DNA of 39,734 nt from Pseudomonadota bacterium (GTDB lineage: Bacteria > Desulfobacterota > JAPLJL01). Shown here piece after piece: positions 16,672 to 26,580 of the stretch. The notes below the pieces were generated by a model. That model was given only the letters and a program-made list of their open reading frames with translations. It was not told where the DNA came from and made no database searches. The first letter of the stretch is position 1; every line of letters starts with the position of its first letter. The stretch is from the NCBI GenBank assembly GCA_026388655.1, contig JAPLJI010000152.1, forward strand, positions 1-39,734, given 5' to 3'. A program made the position numbers and the translations under genes.

Positions 16672-18944
16672 ATGAAATACCGCAAAGACCTTTTCTATCT
16701 TTTTCTGCTTTTAGGATTCGGAATTGTTTTTTGGTGGGGAGCGCTCGCGCCCGGCCAAGTGTTTTTTCTGAGGGATATTTCCTCAGAAATTATCGCGAAA
16801 AGGCATTTCTGGGCAATGTCAAACGGGTTTACGCTCTGGTCTCCTTACAGTTTCTTCGGAATACCTTACGCGGCCAATCCACAATCAGAAGCATTTTATC
16901 CTTTTAACTTTTTATTTTTGATTTTTGGCGCGGAGCGGGGAGTGGTTTATTACCTGGTTTTCCATCATCTATTTTTTTTACTCACGTTTTACCTAGCCTT
17001 GCGGCAGATTGGATTTAAGGAAGAAGCTGCCCTGATTGGTTCGGTGGGCTTTGGGTTTGGCGGATATCTGATTTCTTTTACGCATATCCCATTGTTTTTT
17101 AGCACAGTTACCTGGTTAGGGTTGATAATAATTTGTTTGCATGAGGCTTTGGGAAGAAGGTGGCTGATCTGGAGTCTTTTGCTGGGCTTGGTTATTGCGG
17201 TCCAGATTTTAGGGGGAGCAATTGAAGCTGCGGGTATGTGCTGGGTGCTGGCATTCTGCACCGTAGCTTTTGCCACCCCCCGGAAAGTTGGGCCCAGGGA
17301 CCTGGCCAAGATGCTGGGCGTAATGATTTTCGGATTGATATGGGGGATTATCTTAAGCTTGCCCCAAATTGCTATCGCTCTGGAACTGGTGCCTATTTCC
17401 AACCGGGCGGAAGGAATGCGTCTGACGGAGGTTTTAAACTGGTCTTTACCATTATCCGGGTTGAAATCGTTCCTGATTCCAAATTACCTGCTTCCCTTAT
17501 CTGCGGGAATTTACTGGGGATTGGGTTTTTTCAGCGGCTATTCCTATCTTTTTAGTTATTATCTGGGAGTAACTTTATTGCTTTTGATGTTCTTTTCCTT
17601 TGCCGGGCCAACCAAACGGAAGGCATTGTTCTGGCTGGTTCTCACCTTGTTCGGTCTGATTATGATGCTGGGAGACAACCTCGGTGTTTACGAATTGTTT
17701 TGTAAATATCTGCCCGGTTTTAATCTGTTTCGAATCCCGGTAAAATTCTTCTTTTTTTTGAATTTCGGTTTTGTACTGTTGGCTATCTTCGGATATGAAT
17801 ACCTGTCCGGTGGTAAATATGAGCGCTCTTTTTCCTGGGGATCGCTGGTCTGCCTATTTGCCGCGGTTACCATTTTTATTCTGCTCCTGCTGAATCCGCT
17901 CAAGGTTCAAGAACTCGGCGACAATTATTCTGCGATTTCCACTTATCTTTTCTGGAGAAGCATTTTGCGGGTTTCGGTATTTTTTCTGATCATGCTCGGG
18001 CTGGTCTTTTTAGCGGGCCGGATGAACCGGGATCGGCTCGGGCCTTTGTTCGCGGTGGTTATTTTCCTTGATCTGCTTTTTGCCCACCATTTGCTTAATC
18101 CCTCCACGACCAAAGATTTTTTTCGGCCAAATTCTTTCATCCGGGAGTTATGGATTAAAGAAAAAAACGGATTGCTCCACCGCGCATATTTTCCATTTCA
18201 CCCCCGAAACAGGATTTAGTTTTACAAAGGTTAACGGATCCTTTGGCATCCTACAAAGATTTTCAAAATTCACTTGAGTCGGGATGGGCTATTTACTTCG
18301 ATCTAAATAATCTTCGGGGGTCAGGTTCTTTTTATCCAGCGGATGTGGATAAATTTAAAAAACTTTTGGCTGAAGCGAAATGGCCGCAAAATGAATTTAT
18401 TTTAGCCCGGTCCGGGGTGGAATATAAATACTACCGTGATAGTGGTTTCACCAGAATTTCCGGTACCTTTCCCAGAGCCATGATTATTTATCAGGCGAAG
18501 GCGTTTCCAGATCAGGATCAAGTTATCAAGCTCTGGTCAAACCCGGATTTCCCCGCCGATCAATTGCTGCTGGTAGAGGCCGAGCCAGGAAAAATGAGCC
18601 CCGGCTCTGGATTAATGGGATCAGAGTCGGCAAATATTATTGAATACCAAAACGAGAAAGTGGTGGTCGAGGCTGAGGCGAAGAAAGATGGATGGTTTTT
18701 GCTTCTTGATAGTTATTATCCTGGTTGGAAAGCAGAGGTGGATGGCAATCCGGTTGAGATTTTCCGCGCTGATGGTTTTTTCCGGGCGGTGAAAATTCCG
18801 GCAGGTAAGCATAGGATAGCTTTCAACTATTTTCCGGTAATTTTCAAAAATTCGCTTTGGGTTAGCGGCCTGGGGTTTTTGGCCTGGCTGGGGCTAATTA
18901 TATTCGCCTATGTCCGACCAACTGAAAGAGAAAGATCGATTTGA
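16672..18944 (+). pseudogene. YfhO family membrane protein, split by a 2-bp frameshift
   Basis: Frame 1 (16672-18219) encodes about a dozen membrane helices starting MKYRKDLFYLFLLLGFGIVF, with WSPYSFFGIPYAANPQSEAF and the Phe/Leu-rich GT-C-like core. Its last codons (AYFPFHPRNRI) are nonsense for the family. From 18186 another frame reads IFSISPPKQDLVLQRL and continues to 18944 through DGWFLLLDSYYPGWKAEVDG and FRAVKIPAGKHRI, the typical YfhO C-terminal domain. Removing one GC from CCGCGCATA (18180-18188) restores one 756-codon frame. YfhO proteins are implicated in glycosylation of lipoteichoic acid and other envelope polymers. It is either a real mutation by dinucleotide slippage or a sequencing/assembly error. 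The downstream gene overlaps it. Confidence 0.8.
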
Positions 18945-19684
18945 AAAAGGTAGAAGGGAAAAAGGTTTGGGTTTTTCTCCCGGCATATAACGCTCGGGAA
19001 ACCCTCAAAAAAACTTACCAGAATATCCCCCGAGATTTAGTTCACGAGATTCTTCTGGTTGATGATGCCAGCCAGGATGGCACCCCGGAATTAGCCCGGA
19101 GCCTTTCCATCCGTACGGTTGTCCATGAGCGTAATTTAGGATATGGGGCCAATCAGAAAACCGGTTTTAGGATCGCGCTGAAAGAGGGGGCGGACATCAT
19201 CGTTCTCCTTCATCCTGATTACCAGTATGATCCCCAGATGATTCCCGAACTCATAGGGTCAATTCTCGAAGACAAGGCAGATGTAGTCTTGTGCTCGCGC
19301 ATGCGCGGCCGGGAAGCGCTCAGACGGGGGATGCCATATTATAAATTTATCGGGAATATCTTTCTCACCCGGGTAGAAAATTTTTTTCTGGGAACCAGTT
19401 TTTCAGAATTGCACACAGGGTTGCGAGCCTATTCCCGGGTGGCTTTGGAAGCCATCCCCCTGGAAAAGAACTCCGATGATTTTGTTTTTGATTCGGAAAT
19501 GGTGGTAGAGCTTTTAACCCGGGGGTTTCGATTTGCTGAGATTTATTCCCCGGCCCGTTATCTGCCGGATTCCTCCTCCATCGGTTTTTTCCGTTCCGTG
19601 GTTTATGGAGTGGAAACCTTGCTAGTATTATTTAAATATTTTTTCCATCGGATTGGACTGGTTAAAGACGAAAGATTTGGATAA
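18941..19684 (+). CDS. Family 2 glycosyltransferase (dolichyl-phosphate-mannose synthase-like)
   Basis: The product is 247 residues with a GT-A fold. VWVFLPAYNARETLKKTY begins the nucleotide-binding half. LLVDDASQDGTPELA and VVHERNLGYGANQKTGF follow, then LLHPDYQYDPQMIPEL in place of the usual DADxQ metal motif, and ELHTGLRAYSRVALEAIP. Such enzymes often make polyprenyl-phosphate-linked sugars that feed GT-C transferases, which would suit the YfhO-type neighbour. The start is TTG, overlapping the YfhO stop (TTGA). Coupling to a frameshifted upstream gene might reduce its expression. Confidence 0.85.
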   Translation: MKKVEGKKVWVFLPAYNARETLKKTYQNIPRDLVHEILLVDDASQDGTPELARSLSIRTVVHERNLGYGANQKTGFRIALKEGADIIVLLHPDYQYDPQMIPELIGSILEDKADVVLCSRMRGREALRRGMPYYKFIGNIFLTRVENFFLGTSFSELHTGLRAYSRVALEAIPLEKNSDDFVFDSEMVVELLTRGFRFAEIYSPARYLPDSSSIGFFRSVVYGVETLLVLFKYFFHRIGLVKDERFG

Positions 19685-19926
19685 AAATGCGGCGCCAGAC
19701 CTGCGATCCACCGCATCCCCAAAACAGGATTTCCCGGTATCTCCCCTTGACAAGATTTTTTTTTCAAGTAGTTTTAATAGTGATGTTTTTTGGAAGCGAA
19801 AGAATTTATCAGAGGAGGAGGTCCAGCGTTATTTGGTGCTGGCGAACCTAGGACCGTTTTCCCGGGGCCGCCGGCATTTATTTTAAAATAGTTTCGTTCA
19901 TTCATTAAAGATAATTTGGCAGTTTC

Positions 19927-19968
19927 AAGGCCATGGGCTCCGGAAGGGTTCATGGCCTTTTATTTTTT
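19927..19968 (+). terminator. Hairpin plus T-tract upstream of trpE (terminator or attenuator)
   Basis: AAGGCCATG (19927-19935) pairs perfectly with CATGGCCTT (19951-19959) across a 15-nt loop and is followed by a T-rich run to 19967. It lies only about 28 nt before the trpE ATG, so it may end the upstream glycosyltransferase transcript or act as a trp attenuator. I see no leader peptide with tandem Trp codons in 19685-19926. Confidence 0.6.
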
Positions 19969-19995
19969 CGGTAAAAAGATTTTGGGGTGAGAGAA

Positions 19996-21546
19996 ATGAC
20001 CACAGTCGATATAAACGGAAGAGGTTTTCCGCAGATTCAGGTTTTGTCTCCGATCGCAAAGGAGATCCTGGCCGACCGGGATACCCCGGTTTCGGTTTTC
20101 GAAAAGATTAATCAGGGGGAATACGGCTTCCTCCTGGAGAGCGTCGAGGGAGGGGAACGCTGGGGGAGGTACAGTTTTCTCGGGTTCGACCCCTTCCTGG
20201 TTTTCCGCCTTCAGGACGGCCGGATCACCATCACGTCTCCCGGTTCCGCCCCGGGTTATCCGGGGTCCTTCCCCGGACCGTGGACGGGCCCGGTGGGGAA
20301 AGGAAATCCCCTCTTTTCCTTGCGGGAGCTTTTCCGGTCCTGCAAATTTTCTCCCTCCCCCGGCCCGGCCCTGCCGCGTTTCTTCGGGGGCGGGGTGGGG
20401 TATTTTTCCTATGACCTGGTGCGTTACCTGGAAAGGCTTCCCGAGCTCCGGCCGGTCCCGAAGGCCAATTCGGGTTTTCCGGACGCGGTTTTGATCTTTA
20501 CCGAATCCCTGGTGGTTTTTGATAATGTCCGGAAGACGCTCAAGGTGATGGTTACCCCTTTATCCCGGAATGGGGAGGGGGGGAGCGCCTCCCGGCGGAT
20601 GGCCTCGGCCCGGATCGAGGAAATCCTGGATTTGATTCGCAGCCAGGCACCGGTTCGGAAACCGGTAAATCCGGAAACGGCTGCCGATCCCGGGAGGGGA
20701 ATCGGGGAACGGGCCCTGATCGAGGAGTTTCCCGGACCGGATTTCCAGTCCGCGGTCCGGGAGGCCAAGGACCTGATTGCCGCCGGCGAAATCATCCAGG
20801 TGGTTCTCTCGCGGCGCTGGAGGAAGACCTACCGCCAGGATCCTTTTGATATTTATCGGGCCCTCCGGTTTTTAAATCCCTCGCCCTACATGTTCTATCT
20901 CCGGCTGGGATCCGAGACCCTGGTGGGGGCTTCCCCGGAAGCCCTGGTCCGGCTGGAGGACGGCGAGGTTTTCACCCGGCCGATCGCCGGAACCCGCCCG
21001 CGCGGGCAGGACCAGGCCGGGGACGAGGCGCTGGGGCGGGAATTGCTGAACGATGAAAAGGAGCGCGCCGAGCATGTCATGCTCGTGGACCTGGGCCGGA
21101 ATGACCTCGGGCGGGTCGCTGAAATCGGCACGGTCCGGACCAACCAATTCATGGAGATCGAGAGATATTCCCACGTGATGCACCTGGTCTCGGAGGTGCA
21201 GGGAAAATTGCGGGCCGGCCAGGATGCCTTTGATGTGCTCTCGGCGGTTTTCCCGGCCGGGACCGTTTCCGGGGCCCCGAAAATCCGGGCGATGGAGATA
21301 ATCGAAGAGCTGGAGAAGGACCGGAGAGGCCCCTACGCCGGTTCGGTCGGTTATATCGGCTATTCCGGGAACATGGATATGTGCATCACCATCCGCAGCA
21401 TATTTTTAAAGGACGGCCAGGCGGTCTTCCAGAGCGGGGCCGGGATCGTGGCCGATTCCGACCCGGTGCGGGAAACCCGGGAAACCGAGGAAAAGGCGGA
21501 AGCGATGTTCCGGGCCCTGGAGCTGGCCGGGGGAGGGATGGGATGA
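19996..21546 (+). CDS. trpE: Anthranilate synthase component I
   Basis: TrpE converts chorismate to anthranilate using ammonia from TrpG, the first committed step of tryptophan synthesis. The N-terminal regulatory region has GEYGFLLESVEGGERWGRYS, including the LLES element of the tryptophan feedback site. The catalytic half has GASPEALVRLE, RPIAGTRPRG, LLNDEKERAEHVMLVDLGRN, FPAGTVSGAPKIRAMEIIE and GYIGYSGNMDMCITIRS. Together these separate it from PabB or isochorismate synthase. I take the ATG at 19996, with GGGGTGAG about five nt upstream, rather than the GTG at 19987. It opens the trp operon E-G-D-C-B2-F-B1-A. Confidence 0.96.
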   Translation: MTTVDINGRGFPQIQVLSPIAKEILADRDTPVSVFEKINQGEYGFLLESVEGGERWGRYSFLGFDPFLVFRLQDGRITITSPGSAPGYPGSFPGPWTGPVGKGNPLFSLRELFRSCKFSPSPGPALPRFFGGGVGYFSYDLVRYLERLPELRPVPKANSGFPDAVLIFTESLVVFDNVRKTLKVMVTPLSRNGEGGSASRRMASARIEEILDLIRSQAPVRKPVNPETAADPGRGIGERALIEEFPGPDFQSAVREAKDLIAAGEIIQVVLSRRWRKTYRQDPFDIYRALRFLNPSPYMFYLRLGSETLVGASPEALVRLEDGEVFTRPIAGTRPRGQDQAGDEALGRELLNDEKERAEHVMLVDLGRNDLGRVAEIGTVRTNQFMEIERYSHVMHLVSEVQGKLRAGQDAFDVLSAVFPAGTVSGAPKIRAMEIIEELEKDRRGPYAGSVGYIGYSGNMDMCITIRSIFLKDGQAVFQSGAGIVADSDPVRETRETEEKAEAMFRALELAGGGMG

Positions 21547-21552
21547 AGAAAT

Positions 21553-21580
21553 GCGGATTGCGGATTGACGATTGCGGAAT
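21553..21580. repeat. GCGGATT heptamer array between trpE and trpG
   Basis: Four 7-bp units stand in register: GCGGATT, GCGGATT, GACGATT, GCGGAAT. They fill much of the 72-nt gap between trpE and trpG. The unit sequence differs from the arrays elsewhere, but the period is the same. Confidence 0.7.
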
Positions 21581-21618
21581 GAAAACCGAAGAAAACAAAT
21601 AAAGAATAAGGAAATTTA

Positions 21619-22221
21619 ATGATTTTGCTGATCGATAATTACGACTCTTTTACCTTCAATCTTTACCAGTACCTGGCCGAGCTCGGGAAAGAGATTCACA
21701 ACCGCCCGGAGGAGGTCAGGGTGGTTCGGAACGATCAGATCACGGTCGGGGAAGTGAGCGTGCTCGCCCCGGATTACCTCGTGATTTCCCCCGGCCCGGG
21801 GCGTCCGGAAAAGGCGGGAATCATTGTTGACCTGATCCGGGAACTGGCCGGGCGGCTTCCCATCCTGGGGGTGTGCCTCGGACACCAGGCGATCGGGATG
21901 GCTTTCGGCGGCGGACTCCGGAGGGCGAAGCGCCTGATGCACGGAAAAGTTTCGGAAGTCACCCACGACGGGAAAGGAATATTCGCCGGGCTTAAGAATC
22001 CCCTGGTTGCCAACCGCTACCATTCCCTGGTTTTGGAAGGAACGGCTCTCCCCCCCGACCTGGAGATCAGCGCCCGGAGCGAGGACGGCGAGATTATGGG
22101 GATCAGGCATCGGCGGTATCCCATCGAGGGGGTCCAGTTTCATCCGGAATCCATTCTCACCCCGGACGGGAAAGCCCTCCTCGCGAATTTTCTCCGGTTA
22201 AAAGCGGGGGAACGAGAATGA
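21619..22221 (+). CDS. trpG: Anthranilate synthase component II (glutamine amidotransferase)
   Basis: This 200-residue class I amidotransferase supplies ammonia to TrpE. It begins [19 protein letters not shown]. It has the oxyanion segment [13 protein letters not shown], the nucleophile Cys86 in [10 protein letters not shown], and the His175/Glu177 pair in [25 protein letters not shown] and NRYHSLV are typical of TrpG/PabA. It may also serve p-aminobenzoate synthesis, as in organisms with one shared subunit; no pabB is in view. The ATG has AAGGAAA upstream. The stop overlaps the trpD start by four bases. Confidence 0.95.
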   Translation: MILLIDNYDSFTFNLYQYLAELGKEIHNRPEEVRVVRNDQITVGEVSVLAPDYLVISPGPGRPEKAGIIVDLIRELAGRLPILGVCLGHQAIGMAFGGGLRRAKRLMHGKVSEVTHDGKGIFAGLKNPLVANRYHSLVLEGTALPPDLEISARSEDGEIMGIRHRRYPIEGVQFHPESILTPDGKALLANFLRLKAGERE

Positions 22222-23231
22222 ATATCCGGGAAGCGATTGACCGGGTGATTCACCGCGACGATCTCTCCGAGACCGAGATGGAGGGGGTGATGGGCCAGAT
22301 CATGGAGGGGGAAGCCAGCCCGGCTCAGATCGCGAGCTTGATCACCGGGCTCCGGATGAAAGGGGAGACCGTGCTGGAAGTCGTCGGGGCCGCCCGGGCC
22401 ATGCGCGGCCGGGCCCGGAAATTAAGCGTTCCCGGGGGGGACTGGCTGGACACCTGCGGAACCGGGGGTGACGGCTCTTTCACTTTTAACATCTCCACCG
22501 CCGCGGCCCTGGTCGCCTCCGGGTGCGGCCTGGCCGTGGCCAAGCATGGCAATCGCTCGGTCAGCTCGAGCTGCGGCAGCGCGGACGTGCTCCGGGAACT
22601 GGGGGTGAACATCGAGTGCGCTCCGGAACTGGTGGAAAAATGCCTGGCTGAAGTCGGGGTGGCCTTCTTTTTCGCTCCCCTCTGGCATCCGGCGATGAAA
22701 TTCGCGATCGGACCCCGGCGGGAAATCGGCATCCGCACGGTCTTCAACCTCCTGGGTCCCCTGACCAATCCGGCCGGGGCGACCCGGCAGCTTCTGGGGG
22801 TATACGATTCCCGCTGGGTTAAAGCCCTGGCGGAGGTCCTGGAAAGATTGGGATCCCGGCGGGTGATGGTGGTTAACAGCCAGGATGGCCTGGATGAGAT
22901 TTCCCTCTCCGGAATTACCCGGGTCGCGGAGCTGAAAGAGGGAGATATTAAAACTTATGAACTCAGCCCGGAGGATTTCGGCCTCCCCCGCTTCGAACTC
23001 GCGAAGATCCAAACCCGGAGTCCTCAGGATAACGCCCGGATCATCCTGGGGGTTTTGTCCGGGGAGAAGGGCCCCCACCGGGATGTGGTTCTCGTCAACG
23101 CGGCCGCGGCGCTATCCGTGGGGGGGAAGGCCGGGAGTTTTCGGGAAGGGGTGGAACTGGCAAAAAATTCCATTGATTCCGGGGCCGCGGGGGAAAAACT
23201 GAGAAAATTAGCGGAGGTTACGAATCAGTAA
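22218..23231 (+). CDS. trpD: Anthranilate phosphoribosyltransferase
   Basis: TrpD joins anthranilate to PRPP. At 337 residues it has the normal length. The PRPP-binding glycine loop is [17 protein letters not shown]. It is followed by [23 protein letters not shown], the anthranilate-site region [22 protein letters not shown], and [10 protein letters not shown] (the DE metal motif). Translation is coupled to trpG through ATGA. The product would be used by TrpF, encoded three genes downstream. Confidence 0.96.
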   Translation: MNIREAIDRVIHRDDLSETEMEGVMGQIMEGEASPAQIASLITGLRMKGETVLEVVGAARAMRGRARKLSVPGGDWLDTCGTGGDGSFTFNISTAAALVASGCGLAVAKHGNRSVSSSCGSADVLRELGVNIECAPELVEKCLAEVGVAFFFAPLWHPAMKFAIGPRREIGIRTVFNLLGPLTNPAGATRQLLGVYDSRWVKALAEVLERLGSRRVMVVNSQDGLDEISLSGITRVAELKEGDIKTYELSPEDFGLPRFELAKIQTRSPQDNARIILGVLSGEKGPHRDVVLVNAAAALSVGGKAGSFREGVELAKNSIDSGAAGEKLRKLAEVTNQ

Positions 23232-23279
23232 GTGAAAGGTGAAGGGTTCAGAGGTTCAAAGTTCAAGGTTCAAGGTTGA

Positions 23280-23370
23280 GACCAGAGACCAGAGACCAGA
23301 GACCAGAGACCAGAGACCAGAGACCAGAGACAAGAGACAAGAGACAAGAGACAAGAGACAAGAGACAAGA
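23280..23370. repeat. Thirteen-unit heptamer array abutting trpC
   Basis: Seven perfect copies of GACCAGA (23280-23328) are followed by six perfect copies of GACAAGA (23329-23370), ten bases before the trpC ATG. Upstream, 23249-23277 holds TTCAAAG/TTCAAGG heptamers. The array is stop-free in the trpC frame back to a TTG at 23276. A change of copy number could alter spacing or any N-terminal extension. Confidence 0.85.
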
Positions 23371-23380
23371 GACTTCACAG

Positions 23381-24178
23381 ATGGACTTGCTGAGCAGAAT
23401 AATTAAATCCAAGCGTGAGGAAATCGCGGAGCTTAAGGGCTCACAGCCGCTCTCCGAACTTAAGGCGATGATCGCCGATTTTCCCCGGCCCCTGGGCCTC
23501 GCCGAGGCGGTTCGGCAAAATCCCCCGGGGATTATTGCCGAAATCAAACGCAGGTCGCCCTCGGCGGGGGAGTTCCGATCCGACCTGGATCAGGATGAAT
23601 TCATCAGACTTTCCCGGTTTTATCAGGCCGGCGGGGCGGCGGCCATTTCCATCCTGACGGAAAAGGCGTTCTTCGGGGGAAGCCTGGGTGACCTGGCCGC
23701 CGTAAAAATGGAGGTTCGTCTTCCCCTCCTGATGAAGGATTTTATCCTGGACGAATACCAGTTGTATCTGGGCCGGCTGATGGGGGCGGACTCGGTTCTT
23801 TTGATCGTGAAAATATTGAATAACTCCCGGCTGGGGAAATTCATCGGGCTGGCCCGGGAACTGGGTTTCGAGCCCCTAGTGGAGGTGCATGACGAGGAAG
23901 AGGTGGAACGAGCAGTCCGGGCCGGGGCGGTTCTGATCGGGATCAACAACCGCGACCTCCAAACCCTGAAAACCGATCTCGAGGTAACCCGGAGACTCTT
24001 CACGAGAGTCCCGACGGACCGGTTGGTTATCAGTGAGAGCGGGATCAAGACCCGGGAAGAAATTGAGAGTTTATGGGGCCTGGGGGTCAGGGGTTTTTTA
24101 ATCGGGGAGTCTTTGTTGAAGACCCGGGACCCGACCCAAAAATTGAGAGAATTAACCGGCGTAAAAATGGTGAGTTAA
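23381..24178 (+). CDS. trpC: Indole-3-glycerol phosphate synthase
   Basis: TrpC closes the indole ring from CdRP with loss of CO2. The 265-residue (beta/alpha)8 barrel has the catalytic [13 protein letters not shown] (Lys56), [24 protein letters not shown] (second catalytic Lys), [25 protein letters not shown] and ISESGI. It is a monofunctional enzyme, since trpF is separate. I choose the ATG at 23381, which gives the usual [15 protein letters not shown] start. No clear Shine-Dalgarno is present because the heptamer array runs to within ten bases of it. A TTG at 23276 would add a 35-residue repeat-encoded tail and is judged unlikely. Confidence 0.94.
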   Translation: MDLLSRIIKSKREEIAELKGSQPLSELKAMIADFPRPLGLAEAVRQNPPGIIAEIKRRSPSAGEFRSDLDQDEFIRLSRFYQAGGAAAISILTEKAFFGGSLGDLAAVKMEVRLPLLMKDFILDEYQLYLGRLMGADSVLLIVKILNNSRLGKFIGLARELGFEPLVEVHDEEEVERAVRAGAVLIGINNRDLQTLKTDLEVTRRLFTRVPTDRLVISESGIKTREEIESLWGLGVRGFLIGESLLKTRDPTQKLRELTGVKMVS

Positions 24179-24209
24179 CCTGTTCGTAAAAGAGAAAGGA
24201 GAAAAAAAG

Positions 24210-25559
24210 ATGGAAACCAAGATTTTACTGAAAGAGAGCGAAATGCCGAGGGAATGGTACAACATTGTGCCGGACCTTCCCTCCCCGTTGCCGCCGCCTT
24301 TGCATCCGGGGACCAAGCAACCGATCGGTCCGGATGATTTAAAGGCGATCTTCCCGATGGGCCTGATCGAGCAGGAGATGTCGTCGGAGCGCTGGATCAA
24401 GATCCCGGAAGAAATTCTAAAGATCTACACCCTCTGGAGGCCGTCGCCGGTCTACCGGGCCTTGCGGCTCGAGGAAGTCCTGAAGTCCCCGGCGAAGATA
24501 TATTACAAGTACGAGGGGGTGAGCCCCGCCGGCAGTCACAAGCCCAATACCGCGGTGGCCCAGGCCTATTACAACAAAAAGGAAGGGGTCAAGCGGATCG
24601 CCACCGAGACCGGGGCGGGCCAGTGGGGGAGCGCGCTTTGCTTCGCCACCAATCTGTTCGGGATGGAATGCACGGTTTACATGGTCAAGGTGAGCTACGA
24701 GCAGAAGCCCTACCGGCGGAGCATGATGGAGACCTGGGGCGGGAAGGTGATCCCGAGCCCGAGCTCGCTGACCGAGTCCGGCAAAAAAATCCTGGCGGCC
24801 GATCCCAATTGTCCGGGGAGCCTGGGGATCGCGATCAGCGAGGCGGTGGAGGATGCCGCGACCCACAAGGAGGTCAATTATTCCCTCGGGAGCGTTTTAA
24901 ATCATGTCTGTTTGCATCAGACAATTGTTGGCCTCGAGGCCAAGAAACAGATGCAGATGGTGGGCGATTACCCGGACGTGGTCATCGGCTGCGTGGGCGG
25001 GGGAAGCAATTTCGCGGGACTGGCCATTCCCTTTATCCAGGACAAGCTCACCGGAAAAAAGGTTCGGGCGCTGGCGGTGGAGCCGGTCGTCTGTCCCTCG
25101 CTGACCCGGGGGCTTTACGCTTACGACTTTGGAGATGCCGTCGGCCTGACCCCGCTTTTGAAGATGTACACCCTGGGTCATAGCTTCGTGCCGCCCCGGA
25201 TCCACGCCGGCGGACTCCGGTATCACGGGGTCTCGCCCCTGATCTGCCACCTGCTCAAGCAGGGCCTGATCGAGGCCCGGGCTTATACCCAGCGGCCGGT
25301 GTTCGAGGCGGCGGTTACCTTCGCCCGCTGCGAAGGGATCATCATGGCTCCGGAGAGCGCGCATGCCTGCAAGGCGGTTTTTGACGAGGTGGAGCGCTGC
25401 AAGCAGGAAGGCAAGAAAGAGACGATTCTTTTCAATCTTTCCGGGCATGGCTTGGTTGATATGGCGGCTTACGATGATTATTTTTCGGGCAAAATGCAGG
25501 ATGTCGCGCTCTCGGAAAGTGAACTCAATCGGGCGATGGCCGATTTGCCAAAGGTGTAA
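24210..25559 (+). CDS. trpB2: Tryptophan synthase beta chain, TrpB2 type
   Basis: The 449-residue PLP enzyme belongs to the longer TrpB2 branch. It has an N-terminal extension with [20 protein letters not shown] and [20 protein letters not shown]. The PLP lysine is Lys111 in [36 protein letters not shown], the insertion [20 protein letters not shown], and the phosphate-binding [12 protein letters not shown] follow. TrpB2 enzymes make tryptophan from indole and serine, generally without strong activation by TrpA; their physiological role is debated. The ATG has AAAGGAG upstream. A canonical trpB lies 1 kb downstream in the same operon, so the cell has both forms. Confidence 0.93.
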   Translation: METKILLKESEMPREWYNIVPDLPSPLPPPLHPGTKQPIGPDDLKAIFPMGLIEQEMSSERWIKIPEEILKIYTLWRPSPVYRALRLEEVLKSPAKIYYKYEGVSPAGSHKPNTAVAQAYYNKKEGVKRIATETGAGQWGSALCFATNLFGMECTVYMVKVSYEQKPYRRSMMETWGGKVIPSPSSLTESGKKILAADPNCPGSLGIAISEAVEDAATHKEVNYSLGSVLNHVCLHQTIVGLEAKKQMQMVGDYPDVVIGCVGGGSNFAGLAIPFIQDKLTGKKVRALAVEPVVCPSLTRGLYAYDFGDAVGLTPLLKMYTLGHSFVPPRIHAGGLRYHGVSPLICHLLKQGLIEARAYTQRPVFEAAVTFARCEGIIMAPESAHACKAVFDEVERCKQEGKKETILFNLSGHGLVDMAAYDDYFSGKMQDVALSESELNRAMADLPKV

Positions 25560-25568
25560 CGACCGCAG

Positions 25569-25600
25569 CCTCCGGCCCGTTAGGGCCTACGGCCCGGAGG
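25569..25600. repeat. 32-bp GC-rich palindrome, copy 1
   Basis: CCTCCGGCCC at the left pairs with GGCCCGGAGG at the right with one mismatch around a TAGGGCCTA-like centre. Near-identical copies occur at 27889-27920 and, inverted, at 37582-37613. The rest of 25560-25846 holds a GAGCT/AGCTC hairpin near 25615, a tandem CTAGAAAG pair near 25680, and no gene. Confidence 0.8.
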
Positions 25601-25846
25601 GACCGCCGCCTGCCCGAGCTGACAGCTCGTGTCGGCCAGGGACCGCCGACCGCGGGAAAAACTGGAATCTGGAAGGCTAGAAAGCTAGAAAGCAAGAGGT
25701 TAAAGGAGGAGGAGGGACGAGAGCGGGAAGGCCGGGCGGTGAGAGGGCGAATCCCGGATCAAGGCTTTGCCGGGTGAACACCAGGAAGATTGGAAGAGAT
25801 GATTTGGCTTTCAAACCGTCCGGCCTTCAAGCTTTCGGGCCGCTTT

Positions 25847-26479
25847 ATGATCAAGGTCAAGATCTGCGGCATCACCCGTCCGGAGGACGCCCTGGCCGCG
25901 GCGGAAGCCGGGGCCGACTACCTCGGCCTCAATTTTTATCCCCGGAGCCGGCGCTTTGTCCACCCGGCGGCAGCCGGGAAAATCGTCCGGGCGACGGAAT
26001 CGGCCGGCATCAAATGGGTCGGGGTCTTCGTTAACGAGAAAATTGACCGGGTTCAGAAAATAGCCCGGGAGGTGGGCCTCCGCCTGGTTCAGCTTCACGG
26101 GGAGGAGTCCAAAGAATACTGCCGGGATTTGGCCAGGAGGAATGACCGGGTCGAGATCATCAAGACTTTCCGGATCCGGGGCGAGGAAGATATCAAAAGC
26201 CCAGGGAGATTTCCGGCGGATTTTTTCCTTTTCGATACCTATTCCGCCGGCTACGGGGGATCAGGCCGGGCCTGGGATTGGGAAATGCTCAGAGGGAAAA
26301 AATTGCCCCGGAAGCGATTATTCCTTTCCGGGGGATTGACCCCGGGCAATGTCCGGGAAGCCATCCGGCTGGTCCGGCCTTACGGGGTGGATGTGGCTTC
26401 GGGAGTGGAAAGCTCGCCGGGGAAAAAAGACCGAAAGAAAATGGTTGAATTCATTAACAGAGTAAAAAGTGAAAAGTAA
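25847..26479 (+). CDS. trpF: Phosphoribosylanthranilate isomerase
   Basis: TrpF isomerises phosphoribosylanthranilate to CdRP. The 210-residue barrel starts MIKVKICGITRPEDALAA with the catalytic Cys7. It has LGLNFYPRSRRFV, WVGVFVN, LVQLHGEE, FDTYSAGYGGSGRAWDW (the catalytic Asp region) and LSGGLTPGNVREAI with DVASGVESSPGKKD. I take the ATG that gives the family N-terminus, although no Shine-Dalgarno is seen. Frame-open starts at 25790 (TTG) and 25799 (ATG), with GGAAGA nearby, would add 16-19 residues. It lies between the two trpB genes. Confidence 0.93.
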   Translation: MIKVKICGITRPEDALAAAEAGADYLGLNFYPRSRRFVHPAAAGKIVRATESAGIKWVGVFVNEKIDRVQKIAREVGLRLVQLHGEESKEYCRDLARRNDRVEIIKTFRIRGEEDIKSPGRFPADFFLFDTYSAGYGGSGRAWDWEMLRGKKLPRKRLFLSGGLTPGNVREAIRLVRPYGVDVASGVESSPGKKDRKKMVEFINRVKSEK

Positions 26480-26537
26480 ATGGTAGCCGCAGGCTTTCCT
26501 TCGACAAGCTCAGGACAGGTAGCCTGCGTTTCAAGTG

Positions 26538-26565
26538 GCAAGTAGCAGGTAACAGGTAGCAGAAT
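26538..26565. repeat. GCAGGTA heptamer array between trpF and trpB
   Basis: GCAAGTA, GCAGGTA, ACAGGTA and GCAGAAT stand in exact 7-bp register. Just upstream (about 26488-26527), AGCCGCAGGCT and AGCCTGCG flank CCTTCGACAAGCTCAGGAC, a separate imperfect palindrome. Confidence 0.6.
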
Positions 26566-26580
26566 CTGGACTTTGGACTG

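Noticed and set aside
19653-19886. 77-codon frame after the glycosyltransferase
   Set aside because: It overlaps the glycosyltransferase end, has no ribosome binding site and no recognisable family features.
23276-23380. N-terminal extension of TrpC from a TTG start through the heptamer array
   Set aside because: The ATG at 23381 gives the family N-terminus; the extension is only repeat-encoded and has no ribosome binding site.
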